Of a stretch of DNA of 64,000 nt, positions 1-8,875 are shown piece by piece; within the stretch, counting starts at the first letter, position 1, and every line of letters begins with the position of its first letter. The notes under the pieces were generated by a model. It did not search any database. It saw only the letters and a list, made by a program, of their open reading frames with translations, and was not told the DNA's origin. The translations under genes were made by a program, and so were the position numbers. The stretch is from Candidatus Aegiribacteria sp. MLS_C (lineage in GTDB: Bacteria; Fermentibacterota; Fermentibacteria; Fermentibacterales; JCC-6). The DNA lies in contig LQBI01000001.1 in the NCBI GenBank assembly GCA_002030045.1, positions 1 to 64,000 on the forward strand, written 5' to 3'.

Positions 1-2
1 GG

Positions 3-164
3 GTACATCTCGAGCTGGAGGTGGACCCGAGTCTGTTCAGGCCTGTGGACGTGGTCTTCCAGGTGGGCGATCCCTCCGGGATCGAGGCTCTGGGATGGAG
101 TCCTGAAGTTGACAGGTTCGAAGGTATGAGAAGGCTCTTCTCATGGTGGGAGGCAAGAACATGA
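3..164 (+). CDS. GDP-mannose 4,6-dehydratase-family SDR, C-terminal part
   Basis: Only the last 53 codons lie in the window; the gene begins upstream. The reading frame contains VDPSLFRPVDV, then GDPS, then LGWSPEV. This is the usual order at the C-terminus of GDP-mannose 4,6-dehydratase and the related GDP-4-keto-6-deoxymannose reductase, cytoplasmic enzymes that make GDP-deoxyhexoses for surface glycans. The TGA stop overlaps the ATG of the next gene (ATGA), so the two are translationally coupled. The exact enzyme cannot be fixed from the tail alone, because the catalytic YxxxK and the Rossmann region are missing. Confidence 0.7.
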   Translation, partial: VHLELEVDPSLFRPVDVVFQVGDPSGIEALGWSPEVDRFEGMRRLFSWWEART

Positions 165-2335
165 CCGTGCTGATGATTATAGCGGCTGCCCTGACGGGAA
201 GGGTCTCAGAATGGGACCACTACACGCATTTCGGAGGAGTGAGCGACTTACTGCTGGAGGGCGACCTGGTAACAGCCGCCACCAGCGGTGGGGTCGCCTT
301 CGGACACGTTCAGGGGAGCAGCGTGTTCTGGGACTCGAGCTGGACCTGCCCGGGAGAGCTCTCCCTCAGCGATGCTCGCTGCCTGGCCAGGGACGCGGCC
401 GGCAACCTATGGATAGGGACCAAGGGCGGAGGGATAGATGTGAGCCTGGCATCAGGCGGCTTCCAGCACTACGGACAGCTGGAGGGACTGCCTCTCTCTC
501 TCCAGGTGAGCTGCATACTGCCGGACACGATCGTCTGGGTCGGCACGTCGGAGGGTCTCTGCAGCAGGGAACTGAGCTACTTCGACGTGTGGACGACCTT
601 TTCCACCGGCGGAGGGCTTCCCTCGAACGTCATCAGCTGCCTGGCTCCGGTGGACTCCGGTCTCTTCGTGGGTACCGACGGGGGCCTGGTGATGCTGAAA
701 GCCGGCCAGACTCCCGCACAGTCCTCCTCCTGGACATCCTTTCCCGACCTGGAGGACATGATGGTCCAGGACATCCTGGTGGCGGGTGACACCGCATGGG
801 CGGCAACCACCGAAGGCCTTTTCATGATGACCGACGGAACGTCCTGGAGGGAGGACCCGACATATCCCTACGATGCTCCCGTCTCCCTGGACTGGTACCA
901 GGGAAGACTGGCGGCCGGGGACAGGGGAAGGGTATCCGTCTACGAGGACGGATCCTGGACTCCAGGTACCGCCGACCTGGGGGCACAGGTGGTCCAGGAC
1001 GTGCAGTGGAGTTCCGAAGACCTGCTGCTTGCGGGCCAGCACAACGATTTTGCAGTAGACCGGGCCTCCGGCAACGGGGTGGCCATCGGCTACATAGATT
1101 CCTGGGTCTCGTCCAAGCTCTCCGGGGCCCCCTCCAACGACCTGCTCTGCGTAGCCGTGGATTCCCGCGGGGATGTCTGGGCCACGAGCAACAGGAGAGG
1201 GGCCTCGGTGCTGAGCAACGGCACCTGGACGGAGTTCATCAGCTGCATGAACAGTCCGAACCAGGTCTTCGCCTGCGCAGCCGACCGGTCGGGAGGCGTT
1301 TTCGTGGCACCATACCATTTCGGAGTAACGTGGATCGACTGGAAGGGGACTCCCGGCATGGGGGACGACGACATGATAATCTTCGACACGTCCAACTCTG
1401 ATATCCTCAACGACCAGGTGAACGAGATCGCCGTCTCAAGGTCGGGAGAGGTCTGGTTCGCACAGGAACCTTTCTTTGCCACCCCCTCAGAGCCCAGCGG
1501 TGTCAGCAGGCTCTCCTGGACACCCGGTGTCGAGGAAACTGCTTCCTGGCGTTTCTTCCAGCCCTCCGACGGGCTTCCCTCCGGTAAGGTGGGTTCCGTG
1601 GAGGCCGTATCATCGCCTCAGCAGGCATGGATGGGCACACAGGAGGGGCTGGTGCTGGGCAGCGTACAGAACGGGCAGGTGCTGGAGCTTTATACCGCTT
1701 CATCCGGGCTGCCTTCCAACGATGTCCAGTCCATGGCCCTGACCAGGGAAGGAAGACTATTCGCGGGAACCACTGCCGGGCTCGCCGTTGTAGACCTTTC
1801 CACGGGAAGCGTGACTGAGGTTGAGCATGTATCCGGCAACGTGGCAATGCTCTGCGTGGACAACCTTTCCTCCGTCTGGGCCGCAAGCGGCGAAGGGCTC
1901 TTCAGGATCCTTCCCGATGGTTCCGTGGAGGAGTACAATACCATAAACTCGCCGCTCCAGTCGCTGGATATCAGGTACGCCACCTGCGATCCCGACGCGG
2001 GGTTCCTGTATCTGGTCACCGACCACGGCATGTGGAGGCTGCACCTGGAGGAGGGCATGGGAGGGGACCTCTCCTCCTCCACGGTCTACCCCAATCCCTT
2101 CCTTCCCGGAGACGGTCAGTTACTGGGCGTAGCCGGACTCCCGAACACACCGGTGGACATAAGGGTGTTTGACCTGACCGGCGCTCTTGTTTATGAGTCA
2201 CTGTCACGGTACAGGGACGACTTCGCCTGGAACGGCACCGACATGGACGGGAACCCCGTCTCTTCAGGCACTTACATGGTCCGGCTCACCCAGGACGGAG
2301 CCGACAGGTACCTGAAGCTTGCAGTGGTCAGATGA
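161..2335 (+). CDS. Secreted beta-propeller protein with C-terminal PNP/FlgD-type sorting domain
   Basis: 724 residues from the ATG at 161, chosen because GGGAGG lies at 146-151 and because it overlaps the previous stop; an in-frame ATG at 143 is less likely. The N-terminus (MTVLMIIAAALTG) is a short signal-peptide-like segment. Most of the protein is a series of repeats of the type GxxWIGTxxGG, VWVGTSEGL and LFAGTTAGL, which match two-component-regulator propeller blades. The last ~85 residues start at VYPNPF and run through VFDLTG and DGNPVSSGTYMVRL, the pattern of FlgD-Ig/type IX sorting domains. No histidine kinase or DNA-binding domain follows, so it is probably a surface or secreted sensor-like or structural protein. 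It is embedded in a nucleotide-sugar operon; its role there is unknown. Confidence 0.8.
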   Translation: MTVLMIIAAALTGRVSEWDHYTHFGGVSDLLLEGDLVTAATSGGVAFGHVQGSSVFWDSSWTCPGELSLSDARCLARDAAGNLWIGTKGGGIDVSLASGGFQHYGQLEGLPLSLQVSCILPDTIVWVGTSEGLCSRELSYFDVWTTFSTGGGLPSNVISCLAPVDSGLFVGTDGGLVMLKAGQTPAQSSSWTSFPDLEDMMVQDILVAGDTAWAATTEGLFMMTDGTSWREDPTYPYDAPVSLDWYQGRLAAGDRGRVSVYEDGSWTPGTADLGAQVVQDVQWSSEDLLLAGQHNDFAVDRASGNGVAIGYIDSWVSSKLSGAPSNDLLCVAVDSRGDVWATSNRRGASVLSNGTWTEFISCMNSPNQVFACAADRSGGVFVAPYHFGVTWIDWKGTPGMGDDDMIIFDTSNSDILNDQVNEIAVSRSGEVWFAQEPFFATPSEPSGVSRLSWTPGVEETASWRFFQPSDGLPSGKVGSVEAVSSPQQAWMGTQEGLVLGSVQNGQVLELYTASSGLPSNDVQSMALTREGRLFAGTTAGLAVVDLSTGSVTEVEHVSGNVAMLCVDNLSSVWAASGEGLFRILPDGSVEEYNTINSPLQSLDIRYATCDPDAGFLYLVTDHGMWRLHLEEGMGGDLSSSTVYPNPFLPGDGQLLGVAGLPNTPVDIRVFDLTGALVYESLSRYRDDFAWNGTDMDGNPVSSGTYMVRLTQDGADRYLKLAVVR

Positions 2336-2374
2336 CGGCGGCAGGGATGAGCAACTGAGAGAGGAAAACCGACT

Positions 2375-3106
2375 ATGAAGGGAGTGGTCCTGGCCGGGGG
2401 ACTCGGAACGAGGCTCCGCCCCCTTACCAGCATTACCAACAAGCATCTCCTTCCGGTCTACGACCAGCCGATGATATTCTATCCGCTTCAGAAACTGGCG
2501 GAAGCCGGAATAAGGGACGTGATGCTGGTGACCGGCGGGAACAGCGCCGGTGATTTCCTCAGGCTCCTCGGGGACGGTTCCGGTTTCGGTTTCAGGACAC
2601 TGAACTACGCCTACCAGGTGAGGGAAGGCGGAATAGCGGAGGCGATAGGACTGACCAGGACCTTCATTGGAGGCGACCAGTTCGTCGTGATACTCGGGGA
2701 CAACATCCTGGAGGACCCGCTGGAGGACAAGGTCCGGGCTTTCAAGGAACAGGGGGAGGGCGCCAGGATACTCCTCAAGGAGGTAGACAATCCCAGCGAT
2801 TACGGAGTGGCGGAGCTTGACGGGAACCGCGTGGTCTCCATCGAGGAGAAGCCGAAGAGACCGAGGAGCAGTTACGCGGTGATAGGCGTCTACATGTACG
2901 ACGGCTTCGTCTTCGATGTGATAGACGGGCTCGAGCCTTCGGCCAGGGGTGAACTGGAGGTTACCGACATAAACAACACCTACCTTCGACGGGGCCTGCT
3001 TCGGGCCGACATTCTTCAGGGCTGGTGGGCGGATTCCGGGTGCAGCATAGACGGCCTCCTCCAGGCCGGCATAAGGGCCAGGCAGCTCCGATCGGAGGGC
3101 CGCTGA
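2375..3106 (+). CDS. rmlA: Glucose-1-phosphate thymidylyltransferase (short form)
   Basis: 243 residues. Forms dTDP-glucose from glucose-1-phosphate and dTTP, the first step of the dTDP-deoxyhexose pathway in the cytoplasm. The N-terminus carries the nucleotidyltransferase signature GGLGTRLRPLT, followed by the conserved HLLPVYDQPMI segment; LGDNIL supplies the metal-binding Asp and IEEKP the conserved lysine. It lacks the C-terminal ~50 residues of the ~290-residue enterobacterial RmlA, so it is the short type. GAGAGG precedes the ATG by about 11 bases. Its TGA overlaps the rmlB ATG (TGATG). Confidence 0.93.
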   Translation: MKGVVLAGGLGTRLRPLTSITNKHLLPVYDQPMIFYPLQKLAEAGIRDVMLVTGGNSAGDFLRLLGDGSGFGFRTLNYAYQVREGGIAEAIGLTRTFIGGDQFVVILGDNILEDPLEDKVRAFKEQGEGARILLKEVDNPSDYGVAELDGNRVVSIEEKPKRPRSSYAVIGVYMYDGFVFDVIDGLEPSARGELEVTDINNTYLRRGLLRADILQGWWADSGCSIDGLLQAGIRARQLRSEGR

Positions 3107-4131
3107 TGAGAATACTCGTCACCGGCGGGGCGGGTTTCATAGGCAGCAACTTCACCAGGATGGCCCTGGCCGGCAGGCCTTCCTGGAGGATCACGGTACT
3201 GGACAAGCTCACCTACGCCGGCAGGCGCGAGAACCTCGAGGAAGTGGAGAACGATCCCCGGTTCGAGTTCGTCCACGGAGACATATGCGACCCGAATGCC
3301 GTTTCATCGGCAATGCGGGACTGCGACGCCGTGATCAACTTCGCTGCGGAGACCCACGTGGACAGGTCCATAGATGATGCCTTCTCCTTCGTGCGGACTG
3401 ACGTGGACGGCGTCCGCGTACTCCTGGAGGAGTTCAGGAAGGAACGGAGGACGCTCTTCCTCCAGATATCCACAGACGAGGTCTACGGCAGCGTGGAAAA
3501 GGGCTGGTCATCGGAGGAGGACAGGCTTTCCCCCAGGAGTCCCTACGCGGCGTCCAAAGCCGGTGGGGAACTCCTGGCCATGAGCTACTGGACGACCTAC
3601 GGCACTCCGGTGGTGGTCACCCGGGCATCCAACAACTACGGGCCGTTCCAGTACCCGGAGAAGCTGATACCACTTTTCCTCACCAACGCCATGGACGGGC
3701 AGCCGCTTCCCCTCTACGGTGACGGCATGAACAGGAGGGACTGGCTGTTCGTGGACGATCACTGCCGGGCCCTCATGAAGGTCATGGAGAACCCAAGGCC
3801 GGGCAGGGTATACAACATCGGCGCAGGACAGGAGTACACCAACAGGGAGGTGACCGAACTGATACTGGAGGCAGCGGGAGCCTCCCGCGATCTGGTCAGG
3901 CTCGTGGAGGACAGGCCCGGCCATGACAGGCGCTACGCCCTGGACGTCGGCCTCATCGGGAGGGAACTGGGCTGGAGGGCCGGGACCCCCTTCCCGGAGG
4001 GTCTGAGGATCACGGCGCAGTGGTACGCGGACAACAGGCCATGGTGGGAGACCATCAAGTCGGGGGAGTTCGGGGAGTATTACGGGAAGATGTACGGCAG
4101 ACGCCTGGCGGGACCGGAGGGGGGAAGATGA
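3106..4131 (+). CDS. rmlB: dTDP-glucose 4,6-dehydratase
   Basis: 341 residues from the ATG at 3106, which overlaps the rmlA stop; an upstream extension to 3025 would run through rmlA and is rejected. An extended SDR that converts dTDP-glucose to dTDP-4-keto-6-deoxyglucose with bound NAD. Visible motifs are [10 protein letters not shown] (dinucleotide binding), DKLTYAG, the catalytic STDEVYG with the Asp-Glu pair typical of RmlB, and the YAASK form of Yxxx[16 protein letters not shown] is a family signature. rmlC and rmlD are not in the window, so the final sugar (rhamnose or another) cannot be stated. Confidence 0.94.
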   Translation: MRILVTGGAGFIGSNFTRMALAGRPSWRITVLDKLTYAGRRENLEEVENDPRFEFVHGDICDPNAVSSAMRDCDAVINFAAETHVDRSIDDAFSFVRTDVDGVRVLLEEFRKERRTLFLQISTDEVYGSVEKGWSSEEDRLSPRSPYAASKAGGELLAMSYWTTYGTPVVVTRASNNYGPFQYPEKLIPLFLTNAMDGQPLPLYGDGMNRRDWLFVDDHCRALMKVMENPRPGRVYNIGAGQEYTNREVTELILEAAGASRDLVRLVEDRPGHDRRYALDVGLIGRELGWRAGTPFPEGLRITAQWYADNRPWWETIKSGEFGEYYGKMYGRRLAGPEGGR

Positions 4132-5057
4132 GGATACTCGTGACGGGCGGGGCCGGTTTCATCGGAAGCCACCTCTGCGAAAGGCTGCTCTCCGACGGTC
4201 ACAGCGTGCTGGCCATGGACAACCTGATAACCGGGTCAACGGACAACATCGCCCACCTCGCGGGCAGGGACGATTTCCATTTCATACACCACGATGTGAC
4301 GAACTACATCTTCGTGTCGGGAGAGGTGGACTTCGTTTTCCACCTGGCCTCCCCCGCAAGCCCCGCCGACTACCTGGCCTATCCGATACAGACACTGAAG
4401 GTGGGTTCCCTCGGTACCCACAAGACTCTGGGTCTCGCCCTGGCCAAGGGCGCCGGTTTCATACTGGCCTCCACCAGCGAGGTCTACGGAGACCCGCTGG
4501 TCCATCCCCAGCCGGAGGACTACTGGGGCAACGTGAACCCGGTGGGACCCAGGGGGGTCTACGACGAGGCCAAGAGGTTCGCCGAGGCGATCACCTTCGC
4601 CTACAGGAGGTTCCACGGGCTGGACGCCAGGATCGCCAGGATATTCAACACCTACGGCCCCAGAATGAGACCCGACGACGGGAGGGTGGTGCCCTCCTTC
4701 ATAAGTCAGGCGCTTTCAGGAAAGGATCTCACGGTCTACGGCGACGGCAGCCAGACCCGAAGCTTCTGCTACGTATCCGACACCGTGGACGGCCTGGTAA
4801 GGCTCATGGGGTCGGATTCCGCCGGGCCGGTGAACATCGGCAACCCCGACGAGATGACGATCGCGCAGTTTGCCGATTTCGTACTGGATTCGGTAGATTC
4901 CAGCAGTTCGATCGTAAACATGGAACTCCCCAGGGACGATCCCAGGGTCAGAAGACCGGACATCTCCCTGGCCAGGGAGATTCTGGGATGGGAGCCTGCA
5001 GTTCCCCTCAGGGAGGGATTGGCCATGACCATAGACTATTTCAGGGGAAGACGGTGA
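4128..5057 (+). CDS. UDP-glucuronate decarboxylase-like SDR
   Basis: 309 residues from the ATG at 4128, which overlaps the rmlB TGA (ATGA). The extended SDR fold shows [16 protein letters not shown] at the N-terminus, [28 protein letters not shown] and YDEAKR (YxxxK). These follow UDP-xylose synthase (UXS), which turns UDP-glucuronate into UDP-xylose, more closely than RmlB or GalE. FNTYGPRM and [17 protein letters not shown] are also family-typical. It sits in the polysaccharide operon and would add a pentose donor. A UDP-4-keto-pentose or another UXS-like activity is possible. Confidence 0.85.
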   Translation: MRILVTGGAGFIGSHLCERLLSDGHSVLAMDNLITGSTDNIAHLAGRDDFHFIHHDVTNYIFVSGEVDFVFHLASPASPADYLAYPIQTLKVGSLGTHKTLGLALAKGAGFILASTSEVYGDPLVHPQPEDYWGNVNPVGPRGVYDEAKRFAEAITFAYRRFHGLDARIARIFNTYGPRMRPDDGRVVPSFISQALSGKDLTVYGDGSQTRSFCYVSDTVDGLVRLMGSDSAGPVNIGNPDEMTIAQFADFVLDSVDSSSSIVNMELPRDDPRVRRPDISLAREILGWEPAVPLREGLAMTIDYFRGRR

Positions 5058-5061
5058 CCCC

Positions 5062-6213
5062 GTGCTGCTAATCCTGACCGTCCTCCTCGCCCAGAGCATT
5101 CAGCCTGCGGGGACCGCCGCCTCGGCATGGGAGATGAGGGGCACCTATGAAACGGTCCTGGAGCTGGCGGACCGGAACTCCTACCTCATGGGCCCCGGGG
5201 ACGTCGTCGCCGTGACCATAGCCGGGGGATCCAGCCAGTACCTCGTCAGCGCCGGTTTCTCCCCCTGGGCGGTCTACGCGGTAGGCGGGGACGGGTACCT
5301 CTCGGTGGCCGGCATCGGTGCGGTCCCCGTGGAGGGCCTCACCATCGAGGAAGCGCAGAGGGAACTCCAGCGCAGGGCATCAACCTACTATTCGTCACTG
5401 ACGGTGACACTGTCGCTGCAGGAGCCCAGGCTGCTCCGGGTCAACGTGGGCGGCATGGTCAACGAACCCGGCACTTACGTGCTGTCTGCCCTGGACAGGG
5501 TTTCCGACGCCATTCACATGGCCGGCGGCATATCCACCTTCGGTTCCAGGAAGGGGTGGATGCTGACCCAGTCGGGGGACAGCCTGGAGATCGATCTCAA
5601 CATGGTGCCGGGAACGGCGTCCCACGTGTCCGATCCCTTCCTGCTCAACAACGCCGACGTGATGATGGCGGTCTGCACCGATCCGGTCTTCATACTCACT
5701 CCGGACAACCACTTGGAGACCAGGGACCTCAGGCCTGAGGAGGACCTGGAGTCCCTGATGGCAAGGATGGGGGGGGTCAGAGGCAACATGGACCTTCGAA
5801 GGAGCCTGCTCCTCAGGGAAGGCGACTGTTTCCCGATATGGAGCGACTCCGCCGGGTTCAGCAGAATGGAACTCTACGCCGGCGACACCCTGATGGTTGT
5901 GTCCATGGAGGATTCAGTGGTGGTGGGCGGAGCGGTCAATAGGCCGGGACGTGTCCCCTACAGCCCGGAGAACACCGTCTACGACTACATAGTTCTTGCG
6001 GGAGGTCCGCTGAGCACGTCCGGGGGAGGGGTCACCGTCCTGCGGGAGGGAAGGGAGGTCAATCTCGAGGGTGAGGAGAGAGAGGCCCGCCTGCTTCCCG
6101 GTGACGTGGTGGAACTTGACTACAGCTGGTTCCAGAAGAACAGCGCCCTGATATCGCTCATTACTTCGGCGATATCCCTGGGCATTACGCTTTACAGCAT
6201 TTCGTCGAATTAG
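5062..6213 (+). CDS. Outer-membrane polysaccharide export protein (Wza/OPX family, SLBB domains)
   Basis: 383 residues from a GTG at 5062, four bases after the upstream stop. An N-terminal signal sequence ends near residue 20 (no lipobox cysteine seen). The poly-export domain follows (SYLMGPGDVVAVTIAGG). Two SLBB domains are visible: VGGMVNEPGTYVLS...AIHMAGG, and VVGGAVNRPGRVPYS...YIVLAGG. The C-terminal helix (about 360-380, SALISLITSAISLGITLY) resembles the amphipathic helix that forms the Wza outer-membrane pore. Together with the following Wzz-like protein it would form the periplasm-spanning exit path for the glycan made with the upstream sugar donors. Confidence 0.88.
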   Translation: MLLILTVLLAQSIQPAGTAASAWEMRGTYETVLELADRNSYLMGPGDVVAVTIAGGSSQYLVSAGFSPWAVYAVGGDGYLSVAGIGAVPVEGLTIEEAQRELQRRASTYYSSLTVTLSLQEPRLLRVNVGGMVNEPGTYVLSALDRVSDAIHMAGGISTFGSRKGWMLTQSGDSLEIDLNMVPGTASHVSDPFLLNNADVMMAVCTDPVFILTPDNHLETRDLRPEEDLESLMARMGGVRGNMDLRRSLLLREGDCFPIWSDSAGFSRMELYAGDTLMVVSMEDSVVVGGAVNRPGRVPYSPENTVYDYIVLAGGPLSTSGGGVTVLREGREVNLEGEEREARLLPGDVVELDYSWFQKNSALISLITSAISLGITLYSISSN

Positions 6214-6219
6214 GAGAGC

Positions 6220-7461
6220 ATGGCCGGAGACCTCAGGAACTCGTTCGCCGGAAGATGGATAGGGACCGTTGCCCGGAACCTCAGGAAGATAGCCCTCTTC
6301 TGTTTCGTGGTAGCCGCAGCCGCAGCGGTCTATTCCCTCACACGGACCCAGAAGTGGACCGCCTACTCGGTGGCCACGGTCCCCGGCGGCCAGCAGTCCT
6401 CCCTGGGGCTCGGGGCCCTGGGCGGCATAGCCGGCGACATTATCGGGGACAATATGCCCTCCCTGTCCGGAATGATGAACCTGGGCGCATCGGAGGTACT
6501 TGACCTCAACCTGGTCTTCCAGGTGCTGACCTCCAGGTCGGTCTTCGAGCGGATCATCTTCAAGTACGACATGCTGGCGGAGCTGCATGCCCCCAGCATG
6601 GACATGGCCATAAAGAAGTTCAACGAGTACGCATCGGTCACCCTCTCCCCGGAGGGTTTCTTCGTGATATCCATGGAGGCGGACAGCAGGGAGATATCAG
6701 CTGCCATAGTCAACGACATAATCGAGTTCGCCAACCAGGACCTTTCCACCATCATCACCAGCAGGGCACGGAGGAGCAGGATAGCCGCCGAGGAGATGGT
6801 GAGGGCGGCGGAGGAGTCGCTGGCCATCTCCCAGAGGGACATGGAGGAGTTCCGCAGCGGGACCGGCCTCCTCTTCCCCGAGGAGCAGGGCATCTCCATG
6901 GTTCAGCTGATGGCTTCCATAGAGACCGAACTGGTCATGGCCGAGGCCCAGCTGGCCGGGGTGAGCGGCACCATGTCGGCCTCCAGCCCCGCCTACATCG
7001 AGGTGGCCGGGATGGTGGAGTACCTCCGGAGCAGCATGAGGGGCAGGACCTCGGAGGACAGCATCGGCTTCTTCCCCGTCCTGGACAGCATGCCGGAGAT
7101 GCTGAGGGAGTACGAGAACCTGGCAATAGACCTGGAGACCCGCAGGGCCATATACCTGATGCTGAGACAGGAGCTGGAATCGCTCAAGCTCGAGGAGGCC
7201 AAGGACAGCCCGACCCTGGAGGTCATCGTTCCCGCAGTCCCCGCGGCTCTCCGCTCATATCCCAAGAGGGGCAGGATGGTCATCGGGTACACCGCCGTTG
7301 CCTTCGTGCTGGCGCTGCTCTGGATGGCGGTCCTGACCTACACCAGGCAGCTCCTGGACAGCGAGGGGACCGGACCCTTCTGGAGGGAGGTCCTGGGCAC
7401 CGCCGGCAGGCAGCTTTTCCTTCGCCGGAGCGGGAGGGAGCCCGGAAGGACCGACCGCTAG
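6220..7461 (+). CDS. Wzz-like polysaccharide chain-length determinant / co-polymerase
   Basis: 413 residues, starting 6 bases after the exporter stop with GGAGAGC upstream. It has an N-terminal membrane helix (about 20-45), a long periplasmic segment with heptad-rich helices (about 170-340), the proline-rich VPAVPAALRSYPKRG just before the second membrane helix (about 345-367), and a short basic tail. This is the Wzz/PCP layout. No tyrosine-kinase (BY-kinase) domain or tyrosine-rich tail follows, so if a kinase exists it is a separate gene outside the window. It is the last gene of the operon. Confidence 0.85.
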   Translation: MAGDLRNSFAGRWIGTVARNLRKIALFCFVVAAAAAVYSLTRTQKWTAYSVATVPGGQQSSLGLGALGGIAGDIIGDNMPSLSGMMNLGASEVLDLNLVFQVLTSRSVFERIIFKYDMLAELHAPSMDMAIKKFNEYASVTLSPEGFFVISMEADSREISAAIVNDIIEFANQDLSTIITSRARRSRIAAEEMVRAAEESLAISQRDMEEFRSGTGLLFPEEQGISMVQLMASIETELVMAEAQLAGVSGTMSASSPAYIEVAGMVEYLRSSMRGRTSEDSIGFFPVLDSMPEMLREYENLAIDLETRRAIYLMLRQELESLKLEEAKDSPTLEVIVPAVPAALRSYPKRGRMVIGYTAVAFVLALLWMAVLTYTRQLLDSEGTGPFWREVLGTAGRQLFLRRSGREPGRTDR

Positions 7462-7505
7462 CTGCCCAGCTCACATCGCACGGTTATATTCCTTCACACA
7501 GATGT

Positions 7506-7560
7506 GGTCCTGCGGATACGTCAGATTCGGTCCTGCGGATCCTTCAGATTCGGTCCTGCT
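7506..7560 (+). repeat. 23-bp tandem direct repeat, 2.4 copies
   Basis: Units at 7506-7528 and 7529-7551 differ at only two positions and are followed by nine bases of a third (7552-7560). The unit begins GGTCCTGCGGAT and ends CAGATTC. It lies in the intergenic region between the polysaccharide operon and the acetyltransferase, just upstream of that gene's GGGAGGGGGG ribosome-binding site (7574-7583). Confidence 0.85.
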
Positions 7561-7589
7561 TACCCGTCTTCAAGGGAGGGGGGTGCTCG

Positions 7590-8822
7590 ATGATGCACAG
7601 GAAGTTCAGGCCGGACACCGACCTTGCGGACTGCAGGCGGATCTGGCGCGAAGTGGGCTGGGTGGATGAGAAGTCCCACGAGGAGGCCATGGAGGTTTTC
7701 CTGCAGGGATGCAGGACACTGGTGGGCGAGGTCGGGGGACGCGTGGAGGCCCTTGCGCTGTCAACACCGGGCTCTGTCAGGTACCTTGACGGCGATCTCT
7801 CCCTCTGCGCCGTGTGCGGTGTAACCACGGGATACGCGGGCAGGCGCAGGGGTCTTGCAGGAAGGCTGACCGCCGAACTCATCGCACTGGATGCGGCGGA
7901 GGGGGCGGAGCTGGCCGGCCTGGGCATATTCGACCAGGGCTACTACGACAAGCTCGGGTTCGGTACCGGCCCCTACGAGGTGATCGTCGGTTTCGATCCC
8001 GCAACCCTGGATGTGCCGGTGAACCCTCCACCTCCAATAAGGCTCTCCGTAGAGGACTGGGACATGGTCCACAGGTCCAGGCACCGCCGAATGCTGGTGC
8101 ACGGCAATACATCTCTGGACAGGCCCGAGATAACCAGGGCGGAGATGCTCTGGAGCGACGGCGGGTTCGGACTTGGCTACCTCGATGACACAGGCGAGTT
8201 CCTCACACATCATCTCTGGTGCGGGAGTGCGAAGGGGGAGCACGGACCCTATACCATCCAGTGGCTGGCCTACAGTGACTACTTCCAGCTGCTGGAGCTG
8301 CTTGGTCTCATTCGCAACCTGGGAGACCAGGTGCACCTTGTGAAGATGCTGGAGCCCCAGGCCATCCAGCTGCAGGATTTCCTCAGGACCCCGTTCAGGA
8401 GCATGAGGAGGACCGGGAAGTCGGAATACGAGACCTTCAGCAGGGCGATGGCCTTCTGGCAGCTGAGGATCTGCGACCTTCCCCGGTGCATGGAGAGGAC
8501 CGTCTTCCCGGGTGAACCCGTCACCTTCAACCTCAGGCTGCGCGACCCGATCCTTGGTTATCTGGAGGACGACTCGCCCTGGAAGGGAGCTGGAGGTGAC
8601 TACATCGTGACGCTGGGGCCCGAATCCTCCGCCGAGTCCGGTCACCACCCCTCGCTCCAGCTCATGGAGGCTTCCATCGGCGCCTTCACCAGGATGTGGC
8701 TGGGCGTGAGACCGGCCTCGGGGCTCAGGGTCACCGACGACCTGTGCGCGCCGGACAGGCTCATCGGCAGCCTGGACAGGCTGATCAGGCTTCCGCTGCC
8801 CAGAATAGACTGGGAATACTGA
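7590..8822 (+). CDS. Eis-like GNAT acetyltransferase with C-terminal SCP2-type domain
   Basis: 410 residues. The N-terminal GNAT domain (about 1-150) has the acetyl-CoA loop VTTGYAGRRRGLAGRL and the following GLGIFDQGYYDKLGFG, matching the Eis/DUF4111 layout. A second, diverged GNAT half and a C-terminal sterol-carrier-like domain (about 300-410) complete the ~400-residue three-domain form known for Eis. Eis proteins acetylate amines such as aminoglycosides or lysines; the substrate here is unknown. Tandem ATGs at 7590 and 7593 make the start ambiguous by one residue. It stands alone, convergent with the next gene. Confidence 0.8.
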   Translation: MMHRKFRPDTDLADCRRIWREVGWVDEKSHEEAMEVFLQGCRTLVGEVGGRVEALALSTPGSVRYLDGDLSLCAVCGVTTGYAGRRRGLAGRLTAELIALDAAEGAELAGLGIFDQGYYDKLGFGTGPYEVIVGFDPATLDVPVNPPPPIRLSVEDWDMVHRSRHRRMLVHGNTSLDRPEITRAEMLWSDGGFGLGYLDDTGEFLTHHLWCGSAKGEHGPYTIQWLAYSDYFQLLELLGLIRNLGDQVHLVKMLEPQAIQLQDFLRTPFRSMRRTGKSEYETFSRAMAFWQLRICDLPRCMERTVFPGEPVTFNLRLRDPILGYLEDDSPWKGAGGDYIVTLGPESSAESGHHPSLQLMEASIGAFTRMWLGVRPASGLRVTDDLCAPDRLIGSLDRLIRLPLPRIDWEY

Positions 8823-8875
8823 AGAAGCGGGCGAAACCCGATCCCCGTTCCGGCAGGCGCGCGGGTCCCGGAAGG

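Noticed and set aside
161-2335. Hybrid two-component sensor
   Set aside because: Propeller blades are present but there is no histidine kinase, receiver or HTH domain, and a sorting domain ends the protein.
6220-7461. Wzc-type tyrosine kinase
   Set aside because: The protein ends soon after the second membrane helix and has no Walker motifs.
7506-7560. CRISPR or minisatellite array
   Set aside because: Only 2.4 units directly adjoining, without spacers.
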